A DNA stretch of 25,327 nt from SURF-32 sp964648365 (GCA_964648365.1 CAZYLK010000082.1:1-25327); one strand, 5' to 3'; positions 9,901-16,455 are shown, counted from the first letter of the stretch. Notes: generated by a model not told the origin, from the sequence alone. Numbers and translations: made by a program.

Positions 9901-12900
9901 GGTCTTCGTTGTCGTCCAGCGGGCAGTTGTCGCAGGCATCGCCGTGGGAGTCGAAGTCGGAGTTCGTCTGGTCGTTGAATACCGTCGGGCAGTTGTCCGT
10001 GTCGGCACACTCGCCGTCGCCATCGACGTCGTCCAGCGCATCGAACGGGCAGGGGTCGCACGCATCACCCGCGCCATCGCCGTCGGAGTTCTCCTGGTTC
10101 GCGTTGATGATCGTCGGGCAGTTGTCGCAGGCGTCGCCGACGCCGTCACCGACGCCCTCGTCCTGATCTTCCTGCCCCGGATTCGCCACGCCCGGGCAGT
10201 TGTCCGCCACGTCCAGAACGCCGTCACCATCGCTGTCCGTATCATCCTTGCACACGCCGACGTTGCCTGCGTTGAATATGTCGAGCACTTCCTGATCCGT
10301 CAGAACGGAATCGAGGATCTGCACCTCGTCGATCAGGCCGTTGAAGTAGCGGCGGGGGAAGCCGCCCAGCCAGGCGCCGATGTGGACGGGGCGATTGTTG
10401 GTCGCGATCACGCTCGAGGTCGCCTTCGCTTCTTCGAGGTAGCCGTCGACGTAGATTCGCAGCGTGCTTCCGTCGAACGTGCCGGCGACGTGGTGAAACG
10501 CGCCATCCAGCATGTTTGTGGAGGTCTCCACGTACGATCCGCAGTTGGTCCCATCGCAGAAGCCCCAGTAGAGCACGCCGCTGGCCGTGTCGCCGTTGAA
10601 CACCCAGCCTGCGAAGTCGGTGCTGAAGTCGTGCGTCTTGTCCATCACGAGGTATTGAACGCCTGGCTGCGGCCCGGCCGCCTTCATCCAGAAGTTGACC
10701 GTGATGCTGTCGGTTTGCTGAAGCGACGGCGAGTCGGGGATTTCGACATAGTCATCCACGCCGTCGAAGCTGAGCGCATCACCGACGACGCCCGGCGCGA
10801 CCGCGGCGCCGTTGACGAACGCGCCGGGGTTTTCGGCGAGCAGGTCGCGCACGGCCGGCCCGCCGCCGTCCCCGTCCCACCAACTGACCAGCGACAGCAG
10901 CGGGTCCACACAGTCCGTGCAGGCGTCGCCGACGCCGTTTCCGTTGGAGTCTTCCTGATTCGGATTCGGCACGCTCGGGCAGTTGTCCACGACGTCCAGC
11001 ACGCCGTCGCCGTCGCTGTCCGCATCATCCTTGCACACCCCCGACGAACCGGCGTCGTAAATGGCCTGAATCTGCTCGTCCGTCAGGACTGAGTCGTAGA
11101 CGTGAACCTCGTCGACAAGCCCGTTGAAGAAACGCTCGGGGCTTCCCGCGCCCCAGGCCGCGCCGATGTGGATGGGACGGTTGTTGGTCGCGATCGTACC
11201 GGAGGTCGTGCCGGACGACTGCAACTGCCCATCAACATACAACCGCAAAGTTGCGCCATCGAACGTTCCGGCGACGTGGTGAACCAGCCCGTCGAGCATC
11301 GGCGTCGTCGAGAGGACGGAGTTGTTGAAGTTGCTTCCGTTGCCGAATGCGAAGCCGAGTCTACCGGTGGAAGTGTTCCCCTGGAAGACCCAGCCAGTGA
11401 AGTCGGTGAAGCCGTGGGACTTGTCCACGACCAGATATAAGGACTCACCCTGAGGGCCGTTCGACTGCATCCAGAAGTCGACGCTGACGCTGTTGGTGTG
11501 GTCGAAGGTCGAGGAGTGAGGTATCTCGATGTAGTCGCCGCTGCCGTCCAGACTGAAGGCGTGGCCGACAATCCCCGGGGCCGTGGTGGCGTTGCCAAAG
11601 TAGGTTCCGGGATTCTCGCCGAGCAGATCGCGTGCGTCCGGGCCGCCACCATCGGCATCCCACCAACTGACGATCTGGTCTGCCGCGGCCGTGCAGACCG
11701 TGCAGGCGTCGCCGACGCCGTTGCCGTCGCTGTCTTCCTGGTTCGGGTTTGACACGCTCGGGCAATTGTCGGCATCGTTGGGCACGCCATCGCCGTCCGA
11801 GTCCAGCTCAGTCTTGCACTTGCCTGCCGAACCGGCAGCGAAGATAGCCTGAATCTCGGGCGCGATGAGCGCGCGGTCGTAAATCGACACTTCATCCATT
11901 CTCCCCTTGAAGAACTCGGCCGCGCCCCGCGATCCGATTGTGTACTGGCCGCCCAAGCTATCGAACGTGACGGAATAGGATCGACACCCATCTGGTTCGC
12001 CGTCGAGGTAGAAACATGCCGTGGCCCCGTCGAACGTCACGGCGATGTGATGGAAGTCAGTGTCCAGGATGGGCGTCGTCGACTCGACGTTCGAGATTGC
12101 CGTTTTAGAGAACCAGATCCGATTGGAGTCGCTGAACAGAACGGCCCACCCGCCGTCATTCTCGGAGACAAGAATTCGATCCAAGGGTATGGCGCTGATT
12201 TGCTCGCGCTTGATCCACGCCTCGAACGTAAGGGTCTGCATGTCGAGGTTGGGAACACGAATGAAGTCGTCCACACCGTCGAAGAAGAAGGCGTCGCCCA
12301 CGATTCCCGCGGCCGTCGTCGCGCCGTTGATCAGCGTTCCGGAATTCTGGCCCAGCAGGTCGGCCGCGCCCGGCCCGGCGTCCGCGTCCCACCAACTGAC
12401 GATGTCGGACGGAGCGGGGAGGCACGTCTGGCACGGCTGCGCATATCCCTCGTCCACCTGGCCGTTGCCGTTGTTGTCAATCTCGTCGCAGTCCTCGGGA
12501 TCCCACAACTCGATTCCGAAGTCGACGCCAAGGGCCTCACCGAGATTGCCACTCTCTGAAATGGAGATGACCGCAAACTCCAGCGTGTCACCGGCCAGAA
12601 CGTGCTGCCACTCGGCGTCCTGGCCGTTGTGCTCGAACTCCACAAACGTCATCGGGTTTCCCACGGGCCGGGATCCATCGCTGATCACGGTGTGACTGCT
12701 CAGGAGGACGGCATCCGTGGTCCGGTTCTTCCAAAGCTGCCATTCGAGCACGCGACCGGTGTTGTTGAGCATCCACACGTCGCCGACCGTGATGTGAGCG
12801 ACTCCATCGCTGGGCGCGGTCCAAACGACGCTGGTGAAATCGGTGCCGGTACGGTCGATTTCAGCGCTGTGCATGAGGATCTCGCCGCTGGCATTGTCCT

Positions 12901-13180
12901 TCAGCCAGAGCGGCACGTGCGCGTTCTGCGGAAACTGCTGATCGGCCCAGGCCGCCTGATCTCCGTTGAAATTGGGCTGCGGAGTGGCAAAAAGGGCCGA
13001 TTGCGACTTCCACAGGCTCCAGGCGCCGAACGGGTTTTCCACCAGGCTCCAGTCGTCCTTGAGGCGGTAGACGCCAGGTGACTGCGCAGCGGCATTGGCC
13101 ACAGCCACACACAACACCACCGCAGCCGCGATCGGGAGAATTCGCTGGAATCGAACGACACATGAGTTCATGACAATCAT
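3992..13180 (-). CDS. Giant exported modular protein (LamG, TSP3, CARDB, PKD-like)
   Basis: A 3062-residue protein. Residues 1-33 are a signal peptide. Three LamG/concanavalin-like modules (about 258-450, 499-712, 762-974) each start with a VSWWD motif and are separated by thrombospondin type 3 units (DSDGDGVxD...DNCP). A longer TSP3 array follows (978-1226), then a CARDB module (1353-1465), a Gly/Pro linker (about 1583-1611), beta-rich regions, a segment ending SLAPFAVFE (to about 2227), and ten 33-residue repeats (2268-2597). Three PKD-like modules follow (about 2642-2930, each with DxDGD/YAW-like motifs). The last domain (2934-3062) carries LWPPNHKL and VPHDQG. LamG and PKD-like modules bind carbohydrate or protein; TSP3 units bind calcium and form rods. 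A calcium-stiffened adhesin or matrix protein is inferred. No sorting signal or transmembrane anchor is visible at the C-terminus. The ATG at 13180 has GGAGGT 5 bases upstream. Confidence 0.92.
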   Translation of the reverse strand: MIVMNSCVVRFQRILPIAAAVVLCVAVANAAAQSPGVYRLKDDWSLVENPFGAWSLWKSQSALFATPQPNFNGDQAAWADQQFPQNAHVPLWLKDNASGEILMHSAEIDRTGTDFTSVVWTAPSDGVAHITVGDVWMLNNTGRVLEWQLWKNRTTDAVLLSSHTVISDGSRPVGNPMTFVEFEHNGQDAEWQHVLAGDTLEFAVISISESGNLGEALGVDFGIELWDPEDCDEIDNNGNGQVDEGYAQPCQTCLPAPSDIVSWWDADAGPGAADLLGQNSGTLINGATTAAGIVGDAFFFDGVDDFIRVPNLDMQTLTFEAWIKREQISAIPLDRILVSENDGGWAVLFSDSNRIWFSKTAISNVESTTPILDTDFHHIAVTFDGATACFYLDGEPDGCRSYSVTFDSLGGQYTIGSRGAAEFFKGRMDEVSIYDRALIAPEIQAIFAAGSAGKCKTELDSDGDGVPNDADNCPSVSNPNQEDSDGNGVGDACTVCTAAADQIVSWWDADGGGPDARDLLGENPGTYFGNATTAPGIVGHAFSLDGSGDYIEIPHSSTFDHTNSVSVDFWMQSNGPQGESLYLVVDKSHGFTDFTGWVFQGNTSTGRLGFAFGNGSNFNNSVLSTTPMLDGLVHHVAGTFDGATLRLYVDGQLQSSGTTSGTIATNNRPIHIGAAWGAGSPERFFNGLVDEVHVYDSVLTDEQIQAIYDAGSSGVCKDDADSDGDGVLDVVDNCPSVPNPNQEDSNGNGVGDACTDCVDPLLSLVSWWDGDGGGPAVRDLLAENPGAFVNGAAVAPGVVGDALSFDGVDDYVEIPDSPSLQQTDSITVNFWMKAAGPQPGVQYLVMDKTHDFSTDFAGWVFNGDTASGVLYWGFCDGTNCGSYVETSTNMLDGAFHHVAGTFDGSTLRIYVDGYLEEAKATSSVIATNNRPVHIGAWLGGFPRRYFNGLIDEVQILDSVLTDQEVLDIFNAGNVGVCKDDTDSDGDGVLDVADNCPGVANPGQEDQDEGVGDGVGDACDNCPTIINANQENSDGDGAGDACDPCPFDALDDVDGDGECADTDNCPTVFNDQTNSDFDSHGDACDNCPLDDNEDQTNDDGDSYGNACDNCPSVTNELQLNADGDLFGDVCDNCETVFNDDQADADGDLVGDPCDECPFDAANDADFDDVCDGGDNCVGIPNPDQADEDGDDAGDVCDNCLGLYNPDQTDTDGDGSGDDCEECDGDANKTVPGICGCGVPDGDGDVPNALAFDQPTYEVVVPVDDVTPVQVLVQNIGQCPTLLSGADVHNDAQTPSVDVVGFSPITLASGQAQLVSLSIDSFNADDGLYLMQLELTGGNGVQASATLRVTVSETLKPDLAVSNFSVTPNVFPITSGASITFSATVSNQGTANAFGPIAVNYFEAGANLLDTDTLGDIGINASTGTQITLADGLPDGIYRITLEVGSPVGGELTTANNSSSIFIQVGNIFDLEDVIMTVTGNLYQSCGSFDRFRGHAEYVASTIDQQGNPAVARFNVQGAEVTVEEVDEFGDVLAVLGGGHTNIYGDYDVSIPKQAVGVHHYRVTVNDTSLTGEKLLLRDVAALNCNPGGGGAPPPPAGGGGGGGTPPPPGSPNRQVYLCTGGSSLSILNDLCSFDVNTPPQTDEFRCLSVVVNYDGSNLGGDPAYLPAGVEFRELVPPDLHDGRSWTAPAPFAEPGTFEARTFPDTYQAGAPGEVVIRARIIDAPATDDPTNNEITRVFRAADPQGNVPNDVNIEIRQLSLSGPCNSNRLSASGTAIYAPPGGGVSASGEYPVVCGVATLKLFNSQNTLIASASGAKTNNQGQFHISLNIPNAPLPGGAYRVDVEVTDGTETGSAVSLPRCPEAIKPPLAPEPVGKYIWSAHIFPLGDNQCTQALFSNPPVGEEIGVAFTPHYFGPDAHLGEWLEFNVYKPVGNDMINVYSATSPPFDVPAGGGVFERCMSWTPEEPGSHILQGVLPQTFQGDDPLDNAATQLIGVGDPECSFVLDPLRVDVLRPGQAEVTLVGTNSTSGSLYAGLIFRGVPPVLALPQGIQLSLVDQDFDGYWPIGSTAKQVRVDVAGEAELGYHDVLVQEAGDCLGIQKLTVAVINTPAGTNVAVAPHPSVAVYYDEVEDSGITVARASNDGPPAPQGAQTGQNQTWWDIVNDVSELGNIEVCLSYDDQNYGVESQLAIYYYEDDAWVDVTTYQDSDENLICGVTQSLAPFAVFEKTCDLNGGDPDMDGVCADVDNCPDVANADQADSDGDTFGDACDGCPHDANKLAPGGCGCGAPDTDTDGDQTPDCNDGCPSDPGKIAPGECGCGAPETDSDGDQTPDCNDGCPVDANKIAPGECGCGTPDTDTDGDQTLDCNDGCPSDANKIEPGECGCGVADADTDGDQTPDCNDGCPNDGNKTLPGDCGCGVAETDSDGDQTPDCNDGCPADANKVAPGVCGCGTADTDTDGDQTPDCNDGCPADANKIAPSECGCGTADTDTDGDQTPDCNDGCPADANKVAPGVCGCGTADTDTDGDQTPDCNDGCPADANKIAPGECGCGTPDTDTDGDQTPDCNDGCPSDANKTSPGVCGCGIVEDDPDGDEVCGEDDNCPDDSNASQDDGDGDGVGNACDNCPQDPNPGQEDDDGNGVGNACDNQPPVANAGLDQTVDEGAFVTLEGSASSDPDGDELTYAWEQVGGTVVVLNSDDPVRPSFTAPPVAVGGETLSFQLVVNDGRVDSEPATVNVTVKNINHPPQAEAGDDQVVNEDSPVTLDGSDSFDPAGDEISFSWHQTGGPAVSLSGADTSVATFTAPQVGQDGATLTFELTVSDGAADDVDEVIVTVENVNHDPVANAGPDQTRDENTQVGLDGGGSSDPDGDALSFAWLQTDGPAVVLSGANSATPTFTAPSVVGVDSVALTFEVTVDDGLGGMSSDSVTITVLDTNAPPACELAAASSNKLWPPNHKLKTIEITGVMDPEDGSVAITILGVTQDEPVDGQGDGDTSPDAVIQGDTVLVRSERAGGGNGRIYRIEFEANDGAGGVCTGFVTVCVPHDQGNGSECIDDGQVFDSLGS
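5390..6379 (-). repeat. Ten tandem 99-base repeats in the giant gene
   Basis: Ten consecutive in-frame 99-base units encode 33-residue repeats of the form DGCPxDANKxAPGxCGCGxxDTDTDGDQTPDCN. Each holds one CGCG cluster, two further Cys and an acidic DTDTDGD calcium-type loop. Units 6-9 are nearly identical, and units 6 and 8 encode the same peptide, giving a 198-base higher-order pattern. The last unit is degenerate. A single diverged copy of the DANK...CGCG part also occurs near residues 1222-1243. The similarity suggests recent unequal crossing-over. Confidence 0.93.
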
Positions 13181-13185
13181 GACAT

Positions 13186-13191
13186 ACCTCC
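13186..13191 (-). promoter_or_regulatory. Ribosome binding site of the giant gene
   Basis: GGAGGT on the minus strand, 5 bases before the ATG at 13180 and 14 bases before a second in-frame ATG at 13171, so the first Met is favoured. Confidence 0.65.
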
Positions 13192-13469
13192 GTACAGACC
13201 CCGGCGCCGGACCGAATCCGACGACGGGGTGTCACGGCCAGGGTGGCCTGATGCAAAAAGGCTCTGGAGAGCGAACCGGCTGTGCGATGCACGTGTGGCC
13301 AAGCCGGCTGTGTAAGTTCTTACCTCAATCATTCGTGGAAGGCCGCCGTCCGGCGCCGGCGACTTCGGCGCGTCGCAGAAGGTCGTTTCTTCGTCCATGG
13401 GTCGCGCAGACATCTGCTGGCTCCGGCAGGAGAAACTCTGTTACCCGAAATGCGTCGCCACCCGGCGAC

Positions 13470-13498
13470 TTGTCTCACGCGGGGCAGAAGATTATGAA
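13470..13498 (+). promoter_or_regulatory. Possible promoter of the small secreted protein gene
   Basis: TTGTCT (13470-13475) and TATGAA (13493-13498) are spaced by 17 bases in a locally AT-rich stretch. Each matches consensus at four of six positions. The start would be near 13505, leaving a leader of about 170 bases. Confidence 0.35.
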
Positions 13499-13677
13499 AA
13501 ATGTGCCAGCGCCGGCCGGCGCGGCGTCACGCCCCGGAGCGCGCCGCACCTTCGATATCGCGGCGCGACCACCCCCGGCTGAGGTGGCGGAAACCGGCGG
13601 CCACCCGCCCGGCGGGCGCCGTTCCCCTCGGATGACGGGACGCGCACTTCTTCTTTGGACCGAATGGAGAATCAGCG

Positions 13678-14136
13678 ATGCAGGGCGTACCTCGATGCGG
13701 TGGAAGCGGCCACACGGAGCTGTGTTGGGTTGTTCTGGCGGCCTGTGCCGGGCTGCTTTGCGTGCTGGCTCACCCCTTGGCCGCCTCGGCCCAGACGATG
13801 ACCGTCGAGGGGTCGTTACACTTCGACGACCCGGTTCGCGTGGAACGGTGGCCCGTGGACCACGTCGCCATCCGAGTGATGAACTGGAACGAGTTCAGCG
13901 ACGACATCCTCTGGGAAGGTCTGACGGACGAGTACGGGCGGTTCAGCGCGGTGATGATGCCGGACCAGTGGGACCGGGATCCGGACGGGACCGGACCGGA
14001 CATTTACCTGGAGTTTGAAACCGATACCGAGATCGTCAAGATTCAGCGAGCGGAAATCCAGGCCCGCGAGTACAGTTGGCTGACCGATCGCGACGGGCCG
14101 GATCGGATGCGAAGCCGGCATCTCAGACCCGGCTGA
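13678..14136 (+). CDS. Small secreted beta-sandwich protein, possibly truncated
   Basis: A 152-residue protein. Residues 1-39 look like a signal peptide with a hydrophobic core (LAACAGLLCVLAH) and an ASA-Q type cleavage site. The rest resembles a transthyretin/carboxypeptidase-regulatory-like fold: MTVEGSLHF, then a TDEYGRFS turn, then DPDGTGPDIYLEFETDTEIV. In proteins I know of this style, the segment around YSW is followed by further domain sequence; here it runs into an Arg-rich tail (DRDGPDRMRSRHLRPG) and stops. This suggests C-terminal loss or a frameshift, fitting the gene debris just downstream. GGAG lies 8 bases before the ATG. No enzymatic motif is visible and the function is unknown. 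Confidence 0.7.
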   Translation: MQGVPRCGGSGHTELCWVVLAACAGLLCVLAHPLAASAQTMTVEGSLHFDDPVRVERWPVDHVAIRVMNWNEFSDDILWEGLTDEYGRFSAVMMPDQWDRDPDGTGPDIYLEFETDTEIVKIQRAEIQAREYSWLTDRDGPDRMRSRHLRPG

Positions 14137-14149
14137 CCCCGCCCGGGCG

Positions 14150-14167
14150 CCGGTGCCGCCGCACCGG
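14150..14167 (+). terminator. GC-rich hairpin after the small secreted gene
   Basis: A perfect seven-base-pair stem (CCGGTGC with GCACCGG) and a 4-base loop, 13 bases after the stop at 14136. It has no U tract, so termination is only possible, not clear. Confidence 0.3.
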
Positions 14168-14190
14168 GACGTCGCTGTGACAGCCCGGCG

Positions 14191-14441
14191 TTACTCGCCC
14201 GTACGGCGCCGCACGGCTTCGTTCAGGACGATCTGTTTCGCCACCTCGAGTTCGCGCGGGTCGAGCGTTCTGTCGGCAGCCAGCGATTCGATGACCCGTC
14301 GGGGATCAGCAGAATCCTCGTACATCGCACCGACGCGCGGCTCGAACTCGGCGACCAACCGTGGCCTTTCCTCACCGGCGGCGATGCGATCTCGCAGCGG
14401 CGACGCTTCCCAGATGCGGACCGTGTAGTCGCCCGATCCGG
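14191..14441 (-). pseudogene. 3' remnant of a WD40-repeat (kinase-type) gene
   Basis: On the minus strand an open stretch ending in TAA at 14191 encodes the last part of a WD40 blade (SGDYTVRIWEASPLRDRIA) followed by a helical tail with EDSADPRRVIESLAADRTLD and a Leu/Val/Arg-rich end. Planctomycete WD40 proteins, often fused to a Ser/Thr kinase, end in just this way, with IWD-x-x-PL-x-x-R and a tail of this type. Only about 80 codons remain. Upstream the frame runs into the terminal repeats of an IS element at about 14442, with a stop soon after. There is no start codon or ribosome site, so it is a dead fragment cut by the insertion. Assignment rests on recognition of the tail. Confidence 0.65.
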
Positions 14442-14450
14442 TGTCACCGG

Positions 14451-14493
14451 GCGGGTGAAAACCGGCCAGCAGGGGGCGGGTGAAAACCGGCCA
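14451..14493 (+). repeat. Terminal direct repeats of the IS21 remnant
   Basis: Two identical 18-base copies of GCGGGTGAAAACCGGCCA begin at 14451 and 14476. Repeats of this kind near the end are the multiple transposase-binding sites typical of IS21-family termini. Confidence 0.7.
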
Positions 14494-14555
14494 TCTCGAG
14501 GACGAGAGTCGCTGGGTGAGCTTGTCCAGCAGGTTGTTGGCTGGAGGCTCCGCGG

Positions 14556-14677
14556 ATGGCGAATTGGCTCAAGATGGACACGGTACAGAAGCTTCTGGCA
14601 CTCAAGTGGTTCGGCTGGTCTGACCGGCGAATCGCTCGCGCGTCGGGCGAGCATCGCGAGTCGGTGGCGCGGGACAT
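14556..14677 (+). pseudogene. istA transposase N-terminal fragment
   Basis: The reading frame from the ATG at 14556 gives MANWLKMDTVQKLLAL, then GWSDRRIARASGEHRESVARD, the N-terminal helix-turn-helix of IS21-family IstA transposases, which typically run MANxLKM...GWSxRxIARxxGxHRxTVARx. About 40 codons remain of a protein usually near 500 residues. The DDE catalytic domain is absent. Homology ends where the antisense tRNA-Gly gene starts; the frame then reads meaninglessly across the tRNA. Confidence 0.7.
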
Positions 14678-14749
14678 AGCGGGCGACGCGACTCGAACGC
14701 GCAACAACCAGCTTGGAAGGCTGGTACTCTACCATTGAGTTACGCCCGC
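14678..14749 (-). tRNA. tRNA-Gly (anticodon TCC)
   Basis: A complete 72-base cloverleaf on the minus strand. The acceptor stem GCGGGCG pairs with CGCCCGC, the D stem is ACTC/GAGT, and the anticodon stem CCAGC/GCTGG holds loop CTTCCAA with anticodon TCC, reading GGA codons. The variable loop is 5 bases and the T arm is GCGCG-TTCGAGT-CGCGT with one G-U pair. The discriminator is U and CCA is not encoded. A near-consensus promoter lies about 60 bases upstream. The 3' end directly adjoins an IS21 fragment. Confidence 0.95.
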
Positions 14750-14810
14750 AGGGTGCGGTCGGGGGAGCGTGGGGCGACGGGCTGCCGGTCGCGGGCTCCT
14801 CCAGTCCCCG

Positions 14811-14838
14811 ATTGTACAGGCGACCGCCGGCGTGACAA
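14811..14838 (-). promoter_or_regulatory. Sigma-70-like promoter of tRNA-Gly
   Basis: On the minus strand TTGTCA (14838-14833) and TACAAT (14816-14811) are separated by 16 bases, each one base off consensus. Initiation would be near 14804, about 55 bases before the tRNA. Confidence 0.7.
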
Positions 14839-15034
14839 CACGGTGCATTGGGCCGAACCGGGCCGAACGTCGCGACCTGCGCGGCGCCGGGGCGGCCGGG
14901 CAGGCGGGCGGGAGACGCTTCCGGTGGCGGCGCAACAGGGCGATTGCCGATACCTGATGGCTGTGGCGCCGTTGCGGCGATCGCCCAGGCGGGCGGCAGG
15001 CCGGGGAGCGGCGTCGCCTCATGGAGCGCCTCCG

Positions 15035-15086
15035 ATGGCGCTCTCAGATGGCGCTCTCAGATGGCGCTCTCAGATGGCGCTCTCAG
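15035..15086 (+). repeat. Four tandem 13-base repeats before the glycosyltransferase gene
   Basis: ATGGCGCTCTCAG is repeated four times without a mismatch, ending 5 bases before the GGGAG ribosome site of the next gene. Since 13 is not a multiple of three, each unit moves its ATG to a new frame. Copy-number change would alter the spacing between promoter and ribosome site but not the coding frame from the GTG start. Confidence 0.95.
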
Positions 15087-15091
15087 ACTGC

Positions 15092-15096
15092 GGGAG
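15092..15096 (+). promoter_or_regulatory. Ribosome binding site for a GTG start
   Basis: GGGAG, 6 bases before GTG at 15103. It decides the start inside a longer open frame that begins at 14848. Confidence 0.65.
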
Positions 15097-15102
15097 ACGG
15101 CC

Positions 15103-16455
15103 GTGTCGCAGGTCCGACGGATCGGCATTCCGGGAAACGGCTGGTGGGCGGCCTCGTGCCGCACGGCCGGCATCGAGGTGGCCGAGCTTCCCGTGCCACG
15201 GGGGCCGGACGGCAACCCGCACGCGGCCGACATCGAGGCGCGCCTGATCAGCGGCGCGGAGTCCGCCCGGATGGAGCGGACCGCCCCCACCGATTTCTGG
15301 CTCGACAACGGCGCGACCGGTCTGGGCTTCGTGGCCAGCCCGGACGATGCCGACGAGATTCAACTGGTTCACGAGGCAGCCGGCCGGTTGCTGGTGTCTC
15401 ACCTGATCGATCCGATGGTCGTCTGCCTCCAGGGGCTCAGCGGCCTGGCCACCTGGCAGTGCCTGCAGAGCCGCACGTGGATCAAGGCCGTGTGGGATCG
15501 CGCCCAGGCACTGGAACTCGAGCGCTTCGGCGTGCCGAACGTTATCCACCTGCGCATGGCGGCCGTGGACAGGGAGTACGACACGCGCCCGCTCGACCCG
15601 GACGCGATGGACGATGAGGTATCGTTCGTCGGAGCGCAGAACACGCGATACTTCTACGCCGATCACGTGCCGACGACGGATGCCCTGCTGCCCGGAACGC
15701 TGGCTCACGCGGTCCATGGCGATCTGCCCGAAATCGCGTTCTACGACATCTACCACGACATGTACGCCCTCGCTGATCCGCCGGCGGAGTCGGACACGCT
15801 GGTGGATCGAGAAGCCAAGTCTCAGCAGTACTTCGCGGCGAAACTCTTCTACAGCGCGTCGCTGTGCCTGAAGAACCGCGACCGGTGGGTGCTGTTCCTG
15901 AAGCGCAAGCTCGGCAAGCGCTTTCGCCTGATCGGTGATCGCTGGGACGTCGCGTACGGACTGGACTGCGATCCGCCGCTGCCGACCGAAGACGCGTATC
16001 TTGAGCACTTTCGCCGCACCGCGATCAATCTGAACTTCATCAACGGGAACGCGGAGACGGGCGTCAACATGCGGGCGTTCGAGATCACCGCGGCCGGCGG
16101 CTTTCTGCTCTGCCCCTATCAGCCTGAACTGGAGGAGTGCTTCGCGATCGGCGCCGAGTGCGACGTGTTCCGGACGGAGGACGAACTGCTGCGCAAGATC
16201 GAGTTCTACCTGGACCACCCGCGCCGGCGCATCGACATCGCCCTCGCCGGCCAGCAGCGGACCCTGTCGGAGCACCTGTATTCACACCGGCTGAAAACGG
16301 TGCTTCGCGCCGTGGAGCGGCTCAGGTCGCGGACCTCGGACGAAGGCGCCGCCCCCGCCGCCTCGTATGGAACAGCCGTAACTGAGCGGACCGCGGAAGG
16401 CGTCGGTCCCGCCGCCATGACGGCGGGGCGTCCGCCGGTACCGGCGACAACGTAG
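15103..16455 (+). CDS. CgeB-like glycosyltransferase, copy 1
   Basis: A 450-residue cytosolic protein. The GTG start at 15103 is set by a GGGAG site and by alignment with the next gene, whose N-terminus begins at the same point (VRRIGIPGNGWW here). The C-terminal half carries NLNFINGNAETGVNMRAFEI (from about residue 307), a GGFLL stretch and ECDVFRTEDELLRKIEFYL, then a final AGQQRTLSEHLYSHR helix. This is the pattern of CgeB/glycosyl transferases group 1 family (GT-B fold), where the Asn/Glu-rich loop and Glu contact the nucleotide sugar. No signal peptide. The last 40 residues are low complexity. It precedes a paralogue by 18 bases, so the two are co-transcribed. Likely role: glycosylating a surface polymer or protein. 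The sugar donor and acceptor cannot be told. Confidence 0.75.
   Translation: MSQVRRIGIPGNGWWAASCRTAGIEVAELPVPRGPDGNPHAADIEARLISGAESARMERTAPTDFWLDNGATGLGFVASPDDADEIQLVHEAAGRLLVSHLIDPMVVCLQGLSGLATWQCLQSRTWIKAVWDRAQALELERFGVPNVIHLRMAAVDREYDTRPLDPDAMDDEVSFVGAQNTRYFYADHVPTTDALLPGTLAHAVHGDLPEIAFYDIYHDMYALADPPAESDTLVDREAKSQQYFAAKLFYSASLCLKNRDRWVLFLKRKLGKRFRLIGDRWDVAYGLDCDPPLPTEDAYLEHFRRTAINLNFINGNAETGVNMRAFEITAAGGFLLCPYQPELEECFAIGAECDVFRTEDELLRKIEFYLDHPRRRIDIALAGQQRTLSEHLYSHRLKTVLRAVERLRSRTSDEGAAPAASYGTAVTERTAEGVGPAAMTAGRPPVPATT

Larger units (their letters stand above)
13181..13677. other. Divergent intergenic region, about 500 bases
   Basis: It separates the giant gene (minus) from the small secreted protein (plus) and must hold both promoters. 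For the plus strand there is a weak -35/-10 candidate at 13470-13498. On the minus strand, in the leader of the giant gene, a short GCTCT-CC-AGAGC hairpin near 13255-13270 is followed by five U residues and could be a weak attenuator. A six-base-pair hairpin (GTCGCC/GGCGAC) sits at 13454-13469. I recognise no riboswitch or RNA gene. Open frames in this stretch look like GC-driven noise. Confidence 0.5.
14442..14677 (+). mobile_element. Left-end remnant of an IS21-family element
   Basis: The stretch starts near a TGTCACCGG sequence, carries two copies of GCGGGTGAAAACCGGCCA 25 bases apart (14451-14468, 14476-14493), then a short leader and the first codons of an istA-like transposase. IS21 elements have TG-ended termini with multiple internal repeats upstream of istA. 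The element breaks the WD40 gene on its left and stops directly at the 3' end of tRNA-Gly on its right; the rest of istA, istB and the right end are missing. The exact left boundary is inferred from where WD40 homology ends. Confidence 0.6.
14750..15102. other. Intergenic region between tRNA-Gly and the glycan operon
   Basis: It holds the tRNA promoter on the minus strand and a 13-base tandem repeat at its right end next to the first glycosyltransferase gene. I see no credible gene: the open frames reading through it have no ribosome site and are very Arg/Ala/Gly-rich. No clear plus-strand promoter for the operon was found. Confidence 0.55.

Noticed and set aside
13181..13677. Possible riboswitch in the divergent spacer
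   Set aside because: Short hairpins exist but none of the conserved cores that I checked for (c-di-GMP, glycine, cobalamin types) fits.
14223..14735. A 170-codon minus-strand frame spanning the tRNA and IS remnant
   Set aside because: It crosses the tRNA and is out of frame with the recognisable WD40 tail; the protein is Ser/Arg/Pro-rich noise.
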